64,000 bases of DNA from Pyrinomonadaceae bacterium. Lineage in GTDB: Bacteria > Acidobacteriota > Blastocatellia > Pyrinomonadales > Pyrinomonadaceae. This document shows, piece by piece, positions 43,697 to 52,798 of the stretch (the stretch's first letter is position 1; each line of letters begins with the position of its first letter). The notes beneath the pieces are model-generated. The model made no database searches. It saw only the letters and a list, made by a program, of their open reading frames with translations, and was not told where the DNA came from. A program made the translations under genes and the position numbers. The stretch lies in contig JABARP010000008.1 of the NCBI GenBank assembly GCA_019186825.1, forward strand, positions 63,139 through 127,138, read 5' to 3'.

Positions 43697-45073
43697 CTAG
43701 TCGGATTCACCGCGGATAAATGAGGCGGCGGAGGCGCGTTCGATGGTTTGTTGTTCGCCGGTAAGCATATTTTTGATGGTGACGGTGCCGGCAGCGATCT
43801 CGGATTCGCCGAGGATGCACACGGCGCGGACGTTGATCGAGGCGGCGTATTTAAGCTGCTTACCGAGCTTGTCGGCGTCCGGATAAACGGTTGTGCGGAT
43901 ACCCGCGGCACGCAGTTCGGCAGCGAATTTTAGCGACTCGGCGGCGGTATTTTCGGCGTGGATCGTCACGAGGACGTCCGCAGGGGTTGACTCCGCGATC
44001 TCGGGTGGGAACATTCTGCGTTCGTCCATCACGACGAGAATGCGTTCGAGCCCGAGCGAAAGTCCGCACGCCGGTATCTGCTCTTTTCCGAACATCCCGA
44101 TCAGGCCGTCATAACGGCCACCGCCTGCGAGACTGCCTGCGAGATCGGGAACGTTGACCTCGACGATCATTCCGGTGTAGTACGATAGGCCGCGAGCGAG
44201 CGAAGGATCCACGTTCAATTTCAGATCTGAGATCCCAAAATTCAAGATTTGTTCGAGGCTTTCAAGGCCGGCGACGCCGTCTTCGTTTTGGCCGACGAAA
44301 CTGCGCAGGTGAGTGAGCTTTTCCGCATTGTTCATCGTCGACAAAGTGGAGAAAAGATCGAGCAACGCATCGGCAGCGGTTGAACTGATACCGCGCGCGG
44401 CGAGTTCTTTCGCAACGCCATCCGAACCGATCTTGTCGAGTTTGTCGAGCGCGACAAGGGCGTCGCTGTGAAGGTCGGTCACTATTTGGCATGCATCCAA
44501 AATACCTGTTAGAAGCCGACGGTCGTTGAGGCGAAAGACCGCGTCGTGAAAGCCGAGCTCGGACAAGACCTTTGCGGCTGCCGAGATCAATTCGGCCTCG
44601 ACGACCGGCGAGGTTGAGCCGATCCAGTCGACGTCGCATTGATAGAACTCGCGATAGCGGCCTTTTGCCGGGCGGTCGGCACGCCAGACGGGCTGTATCT
44701 GATAGCGTTTGAACAAAACCGGTAGCTTGTTCCGATTGTTGGCGACGACACGTGCGAGCGGCACGGTGAGGTCGTAGCGCAAGGCGAGGTCGGCGAGGTC
44801 GTTCAGAGTGCGCGATTCATCGCGTTCCGACGAACTAAAGCTCGCACTCTGAACCAATTTTTCGCCGCGTTTCAGGATCTTGAACATCAACTGGCCGCCT
44901 TCTTCGCCGTATTTGCCCGTGAGCGTTTCGAGGTTCTCGAAGGCGGGCGTCTCCAGCGGCTCAAAGCCGTAGGACTCGTAAACTCGCTTGATGATGCCGA
45001 TTACGTACTCGCGTTTTCTTACGTCGGCGGGCAGGAAATCGCGCGTTCCGCGTGCCGGATTAGTTGATGCCAT
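43697..45073 (-). CDS. hisS: Histidyl-tRNA synthetase
   Basis: 458 residues. Class II enzyme: GTRDFLPADVRKREYVI, motif 2 RYQIQPVWRADRPAKGRYREF (in part) with YQCDVDWIG, LARGLSYYTGMI (histidine A loop), GGGRYDGLIGMFG and GLSLGLERI (motif 3). C-terminal anticodon domain begins near TPADVLVTIH. The R1/R2 hairpins lie just downstream and might serve as its 3' end. Confidence 0.95.
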   Translation of the reverse strand: MASTNPARGTRDFLPADVRKREYVIGIIKRVYESYGFEPLETPAFENLETLTGKYGEEGGQLMFKILKRGEKLVQSASFSSSERDESRTLNDLADLALRYDLTVPLARVVANNRNKLPVLFKRYQIQPVWRADRPAKGRYREFYQCDVDWIGSTSPVVEAELISAAAKVLSELGFHDAVFRLNDRRLLTGILDACQIVTDLHSDALVALDKLDKIGSDGVAKELAARGISSTAADALLDLFSTLSTMNNAEKLTHLRSFVGQNEDGVAGLESLEQILNFGISDLKLNVDPSLARGLSYYTGMIVEVNVPDLAGSLAGGGRYDGLIGMFGKEQIPACGLSLGLERILVVMDERRMFPPEIAESTPADVLVTIHAENTAAESLKFAAELRAAGIRTTVYPDADKLGKQLKYAASINVRAVCILGESEIAAGTVTIKNMLTGEQQTIERASAASFIRGESD

Positions 45074-45099
45074 AAACGATAGATATATTACAGCAGAGC

Positions 45100-45133
45100 C
45101 GCCCGCGAATCACACGAACCAGCGCGAATAAAG
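45100..45133. repeat. Word repeat of the cgcgaatcac type, copy 1
   Basis: GCCCGCGAATCACACGAAC then CAGCGCGAATAAAGG between hisS and the PagL-like gene. Copy 2 is at 46009-46042 with the same opening GCCCGCGAATCAC. Confidence 0.6.
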
Positions 45134-45202
45134 GCTGGGTATCGCTGCCGGATCCTGCGAATCTTATTAGCGTTTGTTTCGCTCTATTTGCAGCAGCAAA
45201 AG

Positions 45203-45919
45203 CTACTTGTTGAAGAATGAGAAGCCGACGTAGAAGACGTTCGCGTTATAGCCGGGGTTTATCCTGCCGATGTTCATATTCGAGATGTGAAAGTATCGAT
45301 AGCCGAAATTTATGGTCCTTCGTTTCGAAAGGCTGTACATAACGCCGCCGCCGAAATCGCCGACAAAATCGTAACTCAGGCTGCCGGGAATGGGGATCGG
45401 TTTCTTCGCGAATAGGAACCCAGCGCCGGTCTGCACGAATGGCTTAACGCGTCTTTTCGGGCGGAAGATGAACCGAAAACTCACGGGTTCGAATGCAAAG
45501 GCATACGTTGTCTCACGCTTCGTCACAGGCGGTGTGGCCGGCGGTGCGGCCTTATCGATCACCTCGTTGTTGAAAGCGAGCGCTACGGGTATGACCTCAG
45601 CAAGATATTCGTAAGTTACGGGGCCTTTTGTGCCGATAACGCGGCCGTACCGAAAGCTCAGCATCCCGAATTTGCGGCCATCCGTGTCGTATTCCTTACG
45701 TCCGCTGAAGAATATCGGCTGCGTTGGAGAAAAACCTGCTTCGACCTCAAAGGAGTGAGCTCCGCGGGAAAGCTTCCAATCGACGGGCTCGGCGGTTCGT
45801 GGTTGCATTGTGCGAACTGAAGGCAGGACCTTCTCCTGTGCGGACAGCGTTGTGACGAACAGGATGAGGATGACCAGTGTGAAGAAAATGTCGCGGGGAA
45901 CTCTCAAACGCATCTCCAT
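45203..45919 (-). CDS. PagL-like lipid A deacylase / acyloxyacyl hydrolase family protein
   Basis: 238 residues from ATG 45919; the frame runs to 46021 but that part reads through a repeat. Signal peptide (FFTLVILILFVTTLSAQ). Eight-stranded barrel features end in FGYRYFHISNMNIG, INPGYN and VFYVGFSFF. The H-x-S of FHIS matches the PagL catalytic His/Ser; the third catalytic residue is not obvious. Would act on lipid A at the outer membrane. An equivalent barrel without catalysis is possible. Confidence 0.7.
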   Translation of the reverse strand: MEMRLRVPRDIFFTLVILILFVTTLSAQEKVLPSVRTMQPRTAEPVDWKLSRGAHSFEVEAGFSPTQPIFFSGRKEYDTDGRKFGMLSFRYGRVIGTKGPVTYEYLAEVIPVALAFNNEVIDKAAPPATPPVTKRETTYAFAFEPVSFRFIFRPKRRVKPFVQTGAGFLFAKKPIPIPGSLSYDFVGDFGGGVMYSLSKRRTINFGYRYFHISNMNIGRINPGYNANVFYVGFSFFNK

Positions 45920-46008
45920 AAAGAGCAAGGCCGAGCTTTCGGCGGCAAGTTGAGCGATGATAACGGCTTGCAGGGCGGGCTTCGGTAAGGTCGAATACGA
46001 AAGCCATT

Positions 46009-46042
46009 GCCCGCGAATCACGCGAAAAGGACGCGAAAAAGA
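46009..46042. repeat. Word repeat of the cgcgaatcac type, copy 2
   Basis: GCCCGCGAATCACGCGAAAA then GGACGCGAAAAAG, just after the carbonic anhydrase stop. Shares the first 13 bases with the copy at 45100. Confidence 0.6.
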
Positions 46043-46043
46043 T

Positions 46044-46544
46044 CTAATAGCGCAGCTTCAACTCGGTGTAGTTTCGCCAGGAACGATCGAGGAACTCGAT
46101 CTCGTCCTCTGTGAGTTCACGTTTTACGCGAGCGGGCGAACCGATAACGAGCGACCGCGGCGGCACGATCGTACCCGGCGTAAGAAGCGAACCGGCACCG
46201 ACCAGGCATTCCTCGCCGACATGAACTCCGTCCATCAGGATCGCGCCCATTCCGATAAGGCATCGATCGTCAACCGTGCATCCGTGGAGCAGTACGCGGT
46301 GGCCAACCGTTATCTCGTCCCCGAGAACCGTCGGATGAGTACCGCCCGAAACGTGTATGACGCAGTTGTCCTGTATGTTTGTACGTGCGCCGATGCGTAT
46401 GTAATTCATGTCGCCGCGGACGACCGACCCGAACCAGATGCTCGAATCTTCACCGATCTCGACATCGCCGATCACCTCAGCGCTGTTCGCAATGAATACG
46501 CTCGGGTGAACGACCGGGAGTTTATCCTCGAATTTTGCGATCAT
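46044..46544 (-). CDS. Gamma carbonic anhydrase family protein
   Basis: 166 residues. Left-handed beta-helix repeats with the three zinc histidines H64 (NCVIHV), H82 and H87 (VGHRVLLHG). C-terminal helix LTEDEIEFLDRSWRNYTEL is typical. Members hydrate CO2 or act on acyl-CoA-like substrates (YrdA/CaiE/PaaY). Start overlaps the murJ stop (ATGA). Activity cannot be told from the sequence. Confidence 0.88.
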   Translation of the reverse strand: MIAKFEDKLPVVHPSVFIANSAEVIGDVEIGEDSSIWFGSVVRGDMNYIRIGARTNIQDNCVIHVSGGTHPTVLGDEITVGHRVLLHGCTVDDRCLIGMGAILMDGVHVGEECLVGAGSLLTPGTIVPPRSLVIGSPARVKRELTEDEIEFLDRSWRNYTELKLRY

Positions 46545-48268
46545 ACGGCACTTCTCCTAAAACGCTTCGACATCATTGCATAGAGCTGATGCAGTTCCTC
46601 GACGCGGAGCAGCATCGCACAAATGACGAACGATGCACCGCCCAATACAATTGGAACGAATGCCTCGATCAGGTGCATCTTCATCCCTGAAGAACCCCAG
46701 CGAGCCAGAATGAAATGATAGCTTGTGTAGCAGACTACCGATAGCACCGCCGATGAGATCGCGATCTTGATGAACGCCGAGAGAATGGCGCGGCCGTTCA
46801 AGCGGCTGATCTTTCGTCGAAGCAGATACGCGAGCGCGGTGAAGTTCACCAATGCGACTAGCGATGTCGCGAGCGCGACGCCGACGTGCCCGTAACCGTA
46901 GGGCGTTTCAGGCGTTACGCCGTAGTGCGAGAACAATTCGCGAAGGCCGTAGCAACCGACGAAGTTCACAACGATCGAGGCCAGTGCGATGATCATCGGC
47001 GTCTTCGCGTCATCCAAAGCGTAGAAAGCAGGCGAGAGGATCTTTATCGCCGCATAGCCCGTCAATCCGATCGAGTAGCCGACAAGCGCCGTTGCGGTCA
47101 TTTGCGTCGCGAGTGCGTCAAAGCGTCCGCGCTCATAGATGAGCCGGATTATCGGTTCACCGAGGACTATCAGCCCGCACGCGCTCGGGAGCGTCATCAG
47201 GAATACGAGATTCATTGACGACGAAATAGTGTCGCGAAATTCACCCTTTTTGCCTTCGGCAGCGAGCCGCGAAAGCACCGGGATCGCGGCGGTCCCGACC
47301 GCAACTCCGAAAAGCCCGATCGGAAATTGCATCAGGCGAAACGCATAATTAAGCCAGCCCTGCGCACCGTCGATCGACGAGACGAAATACGTATTGACGA
47401 GCACGTTTATCTGCACGGCGGACGTGCCGAGGATCGCGGGTGTCATTAGCGCGACAACCTTTTTGACGCCCTCGTCCGCAAGAGAGATCACAGGCGAAAA
47501 GCGAAAGCCGACACGAAAGAGCGACGGCAGCTGCATAGCAAGACTCGACGCCCCTCCGATCAGCGTACCGATCGACATGCCGATGATCGCCCATTGAGCC
47601 GCGCTGTCAGGAACCGCATTCTTATCCTTCGGCACGGTCCAGCCGCCGCCGCTCAGCCAATATGCGAGGCCCAATCCGACGCAGATCGAGACGATATTAA
47701 AGACGGTCGATGCCGACGCAGGAATACCGAAAATGTTCTTCGTGTTCAGCACGCCCATCGCTACGGCCGCAAGGGCAACGAGCAGGATGTACGGGAACAT
47801 TATCTGCGTCAATGTCGTGGCAAGAGCTGCTTTTTCGGGCGAGAATCCATCGGCGACAAGGCCGACAAGTTCTTTTGAAAAGATGATGCCGACGATGCAG
47901 ATAATGCTCAGCACCACCGCAAGGAGATTGAAGACAAGGCTTGCGAGACGCCATGCCGCCTTCTCGCCGAGCTTTATCTGGTAATCGGTAAAGACCTTTA
48001 CGAACGCGACCGAAAGAGCGCCTTCTGCAAAAAGATCGCGAAGGACATTCGGCAGGCGGAACGCGACGACGTACGCGTCGGTAAGAAAACCCGCACCGAA
48101 GAAATTCGCAAAGATCATCTCACGCGCGAGGCCGAACAGGCGCGAGAACATTACGGCGATCGATACAATGCCGGCCGAACGAGCAACGCTTGTGGGCCGA
48201 GACGGTGTCGTCGGTTCCGCGGCAGATTCTGCACTATCGGGTGGCGTTGTATCTTCGATCGATGGCAT
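46541..48268 (-). CDS. murJ: Lipid II flippase MurJ
   Basis: 575 residues, 14 predicted membrane helices. Moves lipid II across the inner membrane. LFGLAREMIFANFFGAG, AYVVAFRLPNVLRDLFAEGA and FVKVFTDY near the N-terminus, FPIGLFGVAVGTAAIPVLS and LGEPIIRLIYERG in the middle are family marks. A polar Pro/Thr-rich N-terminus of about 25 residues precedes the first helix. Stop overlaps the gamma carbonic anhydrase start. Confidence 0.94.
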   Translation of the reverse strand: MPSIEDTTPPDSAESAAEPTTPSRPTSVARSAGIVSIAVMFSRLFGLAREMIFANFFGAGFLTDAYVVAFRLPNVLRDLFAEGALSVAFVKVFTDYQIKLGEKAAWRLASLVFNLLAVVLSIICIVGIIFSKELVGLVADGFSPEKAALATTLTQIMFPYILLVALAAVAMGVLNTKNIFGIPASASTVFNIVSICVGLGLAYWLSGGGWTVPKDKNAVPDSAAQWAIIGMSIGTLIGGASSLAMQLPSLFRVGFRFSPVISLADEGVKKVVALMTPAILGTSAVQINVLVNTYFVSSIDGAQGWLNYAFRLMQFPIGLFGVAVGTAAIPVLSRLAAEGKKGEFRDTISSSMNLVFLMTLPSACGLIVLGEPIIRLIYERGRFDALATQMTATALVGYSIGLTGYAAIKILSPAFYALDDAKTPMIIALASIVVNFVGCYGLRELFSHYGVTPETPYGYGHVGVALATSLVALVNFTALAYLLRRKISRLNGRAILSAFIKIAISSAVLSVVCYTSYHFILARWGSSGMKMHLIEAFVPIVLGGASFVICAMLLRVEELHQLYAMMSKRFRRSAV

Positions 48269-48354
48269 CAGCGGCTAGAATCGAAAATTATCGCACGCTT
48301 GCGGGCAAATTGTAGAAGACCGTGAAAAATATTTCGTGAAATAGGGCTCTGCCG

Positions 48355-49734
48355 TCAATGCGAGGCATTCGACGGATAGGTGATCCGAGAGGTCGCCATT
48401 CGCTTGTCGAGCGAGACGGCCTTGTAGTTGAACGACAGCGGCCCGCCGAACTGCCCCTGCACGAGCGAGACATAGAGATTCTGGAACGAACGGAACTGCC
48501 CGACGCTGCCGCGTTGGTTGAATATAACGAAGAGAAGCTTGCCTTTCTGCGTATTCACCTCGCCCGAAAGTGCGCTGACGCCGCTGTCGGTTCGATGCAG
48601 CGTACCGGTCTTTCCGACGACGCTGCCGGCGTAAAAATCGTTGTCGAAACGATTTTCGAGCGTGCCTTCGTCAAGGCCTGCGACGGGCATAATGTCGGCA
48701 AAATTCATTCGATAGCGTCCCAATTCCGACTGCAAGGAGCGGAGGAGCTTCATCATTGCATTCGGCGAAACACGGTTGATGCCGAGGCCGCTCGTTGTCG
48801 CGAGCGAGAATTCATTGTCCGGCACATTTGCGTTCAATTCGACGATCCGCGAGACGCCGAACGGTCCGCCGAGCATATCGCCGAGACGCTCGGCAAGAAA
48901 ATTATTCGAATAGCAGAGTGTTGCCTTCAGGATCTCACGCATCTTTGCCGATTCGTGCGTAAAGAGCAGCCTCAGGTCGCTCGGTATCGGTTGGACAGAC
49001 GCCGTTCCCGCGACCGAAACGCTCGGAAGCCCTTGGATCATACCCGCGCGGCCCGAGTTGTTCAGGTAATCGATCCAGGCTCTCGCGGCCGCCGGCGAAC
49101 GGCGTGAAAGATCGAGCGTTGAGAGCATCGTCTCTGCCGAACGCTGCGACGAACCCGAGTAATTCATCACGAAATCATTCGTAACGACGATGTCGCCCGT
49201 GATGGACCGGATACCTCGCCGATTCAGCTCGTTTGCGATCGAGATAGCGTGTTCGTACCCAAAAACAGGATCTTTGCCCGAGATGTAGAGATTGCCCGTC
49301 AGCGTTCCTGTCGAACGGTCAACCGTGCCGTTCGTATAGACGTTCGTTGCAAAGCGGAAGTCCGGCCCAAAGGTTTTGAGCACTGCGTAGGCAGTTGCGA
49401 CTTTTACGTTAGATGCTGGGTTAAAAAGGGAAGTCGAGTTCGATTCGACGACAACGCCGCCATCCATCGTCTCGATAAGGACGCCCGAATATCCGGGGAT
49501 CGTCTGCTCCGCAAGCAGCGGAAACATTGTGCGGACAGCATTTACGGGTGCTGTGGGGACCGCCGACGTCATTCCGGTCGGCTTTACCAGCGAACCTTCA
49601 GTATCTTGCGGCTCCGGCTTGTAGATCTTGATGTCCTGGAGCAGAGGCCGTGTGGTCTGGGCAGGTACAGCGAAAGATCCCAAAAGAAGGGACGCGAAAA
49701 CAACGACAAACTTTATCGCGGAGGCCTTGATCAT
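48355..49734 (-). CDS. dacB: D-alanyl-D-alanine carboxypeptidase/endopeptidase (PBP4, S13 family)
   Basis: 459 residues from ATG 49734, where a signal peptide begins (FVVVFASLLLGSFAVPAQ). Penicillin-binding motifs: SNVK (SxxK) in NPASNVKVATAYA, SNN (SxN) in CYSNNFLAERLG, and KTG in VVGKTGTL. FATNVYTNGTV and NLYISGKDPVF are typical of S13. Trims or cleaves peptidoglycan cross-links. Longer upstream frame to 49875 lacks homology. Confidence 0.92.
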   Translation of the reverse strand: MIKASAIKFVVVFASLLLGSFAVPAQTTRPLLQDIKIYKPEPQDTEGSLVKPTGMTSAVPTAPVNAVRTMFPLLAEQTIPGYSGVLIETMDGGVVVESNSTSLFNPASNVKVATAYAVLKTFGPDFRFATNVYTNGTVDRSTGTLTGNLYISGKDPVFGYEHAISIANELNRRGIRSITGDIVVTNDFVMNYSGSSQRSAETMLSTLDLSRRSPAAARAWIDYLNNSGRAGMIQGLPSVSVAGTASVQPIPSDLRLLFTHESAKMREILKATLCYSNNFLAERLGDMLGGPFGVSRIVELNANVPDNEFSLATTSGLGINRVSPNAMMKLLRSLQSELGRYRMNFADIMPVAGLDEGTLENRFDNDFYAGSVVGKTGTLHRTDSGVSALSGEVNTQKGKLLFVIFNQRGSVGQFRSFQNLYVSLVQGQFGGPLSFNYKAVSLDKRMATSRITYPSNASH

Positions 49735-49937
49735 TGCTTGGGTCGATTTGCGAAAGTATTCTGACGCGGAGCCCGAGATGCCGGGCGTGTTGCAATCATA
49801 CCACAGCTTTTGACCGCGCTGGAAGTTTTTTACGTTCGGGGACATTTCGCTGATAAAGATCAACCTCACTGCCATTTAGATGAGACTGCCGCGATATCGG
49901 ATGCAGACAAACGCAAGCGACCTGTCCGCGGGAATGA

Positions 49938-49967
49938 TTGACTTTCGCCTTGCCGCCTGCCTAGAAT
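49938..49967 (+). promoter_or_regulatory. Candidate sigma-70 promoter for ogg
   Basis: TTGACT (49938-49943), 18 bases, TAGAAT (49962-49967), then 22 bases to ATG 49990. A good match in the divergent gap with dacB. Confidence 0.55.
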
Positions 49968-49989
49968 CCAACATCGACGCCGTTTTTGA

Positions 49990-50655
49990 ATGAAAAAAGA
50001 CTCACTTCCGCCGATCACGACGAGAAACATTAAGCTCGCGCACATTGCGTCTGCCGCCGCGATCAGGGCCCGTTTGGCAGAGTTTTCCGCCGTCTTGGAG
50101 ACAGGCGAAGACCAACGCTTCTGGGAAGAGATGGTCTTTTGCTTCTTTACGGGCGGCTGCTCGGCAAAAATGGGCATTCGCTCGATCGAGAAAGTCCGCC
50201 ATCTCCTCCTCGAAGGCAGTCAAAAGCAGCTCGCGAATGCCCTTTCGGGCACGCACCGCTATCCGAATGCAAGGTCTCGCTACATCGTCGAATCACGCAG
50301 CTTTCTTCGTGAGGACTGCGATCTTAAGCTTCGTGCGAGGCTTCTTGCCTTCAAAGACCCGATTGAACGCCGCGATTGGCTCGTACAAGAGAAGGGAATT
50401 AAGGGCCTCGGCTATAAGGAAGCAAGCCATTTTCTGCGAAATGTCGGCTTTCGCGGGTACGCGATCCTTGATAAACACGTTTTGAACTGCCTTGCCGCAC
50501 TAAAAATAATTCCCGAGGCAAAGCCACCAAATACGAGGCTACGGTATCTAACCATTGAGGAAAGTCTCAAAAAACTTGCCAGACGCAGTCGGATCGACTT
50601 TGACGAGCTCGATCTGGTCCTTTGGTCGATGAAGACCGGCGAGATCCTCAAATGA
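49990..50655 (+). CDS. ogg: N-glycosylase/DNA lyase (Ogg2-type 8-oxoguanine glycosylase)
   Basis: 221 residues. Removes 8-oxoguanine and nicks the strand. The helix-hairpin-helix reads GIKGLGYKEASHFLRNVG, with K143 as likely Schiff-base Lys and D161 in AILDKHVL as the catalytic Asp; the 18-residue spacing matches archaeal Ogg2 enzymes. Commoner in archaea and some thermophiles than in mesophilic bacteria, so horizontal spread is possible. Followed 24 bases later by the TPR-protease gene. Confidence 0.85.
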   Translation: MKKDSLPPITTRNIKLAHIASAAAIRARLAEFSAVLETGEDQRFWEEMVFCFFTGGCSAKMGIRSIEKVRHLLLEGSQKQLANALSGTHRYPNARSRYIVESRSFLREDCDLKLRARLLAFKDPIERRDWLVQEKGIKGLGYKEASHFLRNVGFRGYAILDKHVLNCLAALKIIPEAKPPNTRLRYLTIEESLKKLARRSRIDFDELDLVLWSMKTGEILK

Positions 50656-50679
50656 CCTGATCCAAAAGAAGGAGTGCCT

Positions 50680-52242
50680 ATGATCCAGCCTCCCCGAATT
50701 CGATTTTCACGACGTGCTATTCGGCTGATCGGTTGCGCCATTTTCCTGCAATGCCTTGTGCTGGCATTTTCAGCGCCGGCATTCTCGCAAAAGCGTTCTG
50801 CTCGTAACGAGCTAAAAGAGGCGATGCGCCTCACGCGCGACAACGAACTTAAGAAGGGCGAGGAGATCCTGCAGCGACTCGTACAGGCTGACCCTGATTT
50901 TGCCAAGGCCCGCACCGAACTCGCTTTCAATCTCACAAAACAGCGTCGTTTTGTCGATGCCTACGAGACCGTTCTCTCGGTCCTTGATAAGGACAAGCGC
51001 GATACGCGTGCACTCTCGGTACTCGGTGCGCTACTGGTCGCGAGCGGCCGGCTTCGCGAGGCTCGTGGGATCCTTTATCGAGCCCTTGAGCTCGACGGCG
51101 GGGAGCATCTTGCGTGGGCGAGTCTCGGGATGCTCGATTATTACGACAATGACGTCGATGATGCGCTAAAAAGTCTGAAGAGGGCGATCTACCTTGCCCC
51201 GCGTGAGCCGGACTATTACTTTTCGCTCGCTCAGGCGTCCGCGCGTGCTGATCGTTATAAGGATGCGGCGACTGCTTATGACCGCTTTCTCGCCGTCTCA
51301 GGCGAAATGGACATCGATCGGCGCGAACGCATCAAGGGCCTCGTAAGCTTCTTGCGTTACTTGGGTGATAGGCCTTCGCTTTATGATGTGAGCGGTGCAA
51401 GTGCGACCAGCATTAAGTTCGAGCTTGTGACCAACCGGCCGATGGTCGAGGTTTACCTTAACGATAATCCTAAGCCGTTTCGTTTTGTGATCGATACGGG
51501 CAGCGGTATGACCGTGGTTTCAGAGACTGCTGCCAAGGCCCTTGGGATAAAGGAAGTTGCACGTGGCGGCAAAGGGCGGGGCGTCGGTGGCGACGGGACA
51601 TTCCCCATTGTTTATGGGTTCCTGAACGAGATCAAGATGGGCGACGTCAGCGTTCACAATATCCCGGTCTATATCCGGAACGTCCGCACTCGCAACCACA
51701 TCGACGGATACCTCGGGCTCGCCGTTATTTCGAAGTACTTCACCACGCTCGACTATGGAACGAACACGCTTATGTTGTCCAAAGACGACACGGCCCAGGT
51801 TTTCTCTAAGGCAAATGTCGAGCATATGCTGCCTCTGCGACTAACGCCGAGCGGCTTCCTGAGCGGCGAGGTTGGCGTTTCCGGTATTGAGACGAACTTG
51901 AATTTTATTGTTGATACGGCAGCCAGCATTTCCGTCATATCGGACAATGTAGCGTCTGCCGAGGCGATCAAGAAATACCTAAGCGACGAGCGTTACAAGG
52001 TGGTTGGAGTTGCCGGCGAAACCGTCGATGTTCCGGCATTCCTGCTGCCGCGTGTTACATTCGGCAACAACGTTCGTGCACCGCTTGTCGCCGTAGCGCT
52101 CGACCTCGATGTGATCAATGAGGCATCGGGATTCGATCAGGCCGGGATACTCGGCGGGAATTTCTTGAAGAATTACCGTGTTGCGTTCGACTTCAAGAAT
52201 GCCCGCATACGCCTAACACCGCTTGTTGCTGAGACTCAATAG
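50680..52242 (+). CDS. Exported TPR protein with two retropepsin-like aspartyl protease domains
   Basis: 520 residues from ATG 50680 with AGAAGGAG five bases upstream. Signal peptide about 13-35 (LIGCAIFLQCLVLAFSAPAF-like). TPR-type helices cover about 38-215 (LVQADPDFAKARTELAFNL, RALELDGGEHLAWASLGML). Two protease-fold halves follow: VIDTGSGMTVVS near 270 and IVDTAASISVIS near 410. The second has DTA in place of DTG. Such double domains may act as a pseudodimer. Stop abuts the PIN ATG. Confidence 0.8.
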   Translation: MIQPPRIRFSRRAIRLIGCAIFLQCLVLAFSAPAFSQKRSARNELKEAMRLTRDNELKKGEEILQRLVQADPDFAKARTELAFNLTKQRRFVDAYETVLSVLDKDKRDTRALSVLGALLVASGRLREARGILYRALELDGGEHLAWASLGMLDYYDNDVDDALKSLKRAIYLAPREPDYYFSLAQASARADRYKDAATAYDRFLAVSGEMDIDRRERIKGLVSFLRYLGDRPSLYDVSGASATSIKFELVTNRPMVEVYLNDNPKPFRFVIDTGSGMTVVSETAAKALGIKEVARGGKGRGVGGDGTFPIVYGFLNEIKMGDVSVHNIPVYIRNVRTRNHIDGYLGLAVISKYFTTLDYGTNTLMLSKDDTAQVFSKANVEHMLPLRLTPSGFLSGEVGVSGIETNLNFIVDTAASISVISDNVASAEAIKKYLSDERYKVVGVAGETVDVPAFLLPRVTFGNNVRAPLVAVALDLDVINEASGFDQAGILGGNFLKNYRVAFDFKNARIRLTPLVAETQ

Positions 52243-52704
52243 ATGAAAACGAGCCTCTATCTTGAGACGTCTGTGATCGGAGCGTATTTGGACAATGGCG
52301 ATGCATTTCGCCGCGACCTTACGATCCGCTGGTGGGAGCACGAGATGCAGGATTACGACGCATTTTCGTCCTATCTCGTCCGCCGCGAACTCGAACAGTT
52401 TCCCGAGCCGCACCGCACCGGCTACTTGAATCTTGCAAAAGAGACGAACGAGCTGGACATTCCCGAAGAGGCCGCGATCCTCGCTGAAGGCTACATCGAA
52501 CGCGGCGTCATCCACCGGCGGTTTCTGTCGAATGCCATTCATTACGCCGTCGCGTCCGTCTATAAGCTCGACTATTTCGTAACGTGGGATTTCGGCCACC
52601 TTGCCAATATCCGTAAGCAAGCCCGGCTGCGTTTATTCAACACGGCCGCCGGCTTTGCATCGCCGACCATCATAACGCCGGAATTTCTCGTCCACTCGAT
52701 CTGA
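52243..52704 (+). CDS. PIN-domain protein, orphan VapC-like
   Basis: 153 residues. LYLETSVIGAYLD at the N-terminus, VRRELEQFP (acidic centre), FLSNAIHYAVASVYKLDYFVTWDFGHLAN at the end (in part). The usual first Asp is Glu (LETS) and the third position is Asn (SNAIH), patterns I recall in a PIN subgroup. No antitoxin gene is adjacent; the start directly follows the stop of the TPR-protease gene. A ribonuclease role is probable but unproven. Confidence 0.75.
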   Translation: MKTSLYLETSVIGAYLDNGDAFRRDLTIRWWEHEMQDYDAFSSYLVRRELEQFPEPHRTGYLNLAKETNELDIPEEAAILAEGYIERGVIHRRFLSNAIHYAVASVYKLDYFVTWDFGHLANIRKQARLRLFNTAAGFASPTIITPEFLVHSI

Positions 52705-52733
52705 TGGCTTCGTAACGGCAAGTCTAAAAAGAA

Positions 52734-52781
52734 TCAAGGTCCAAAGTGGCCGGCCACCGAGCTGACCACTTTGGACCTTGA
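52734..52781. terminator. Long perfect inverted repeat between convergent genes
   Basis: Arms TCAAGGTCCAAAGTGG (52734-52749) and CCACTTTGGACCTTGA (52766-52781) pair over 16 bases around a 16-base GC-rich loop. On the minus strand TTCTTTTTAG follows, so it may terminate the 52799-53524 gene; on the plus strand no T run follows the PIN gene. Confidence 0.6.
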
Positions 52782-52798
52782 ACGTGATGGACCTTCGT

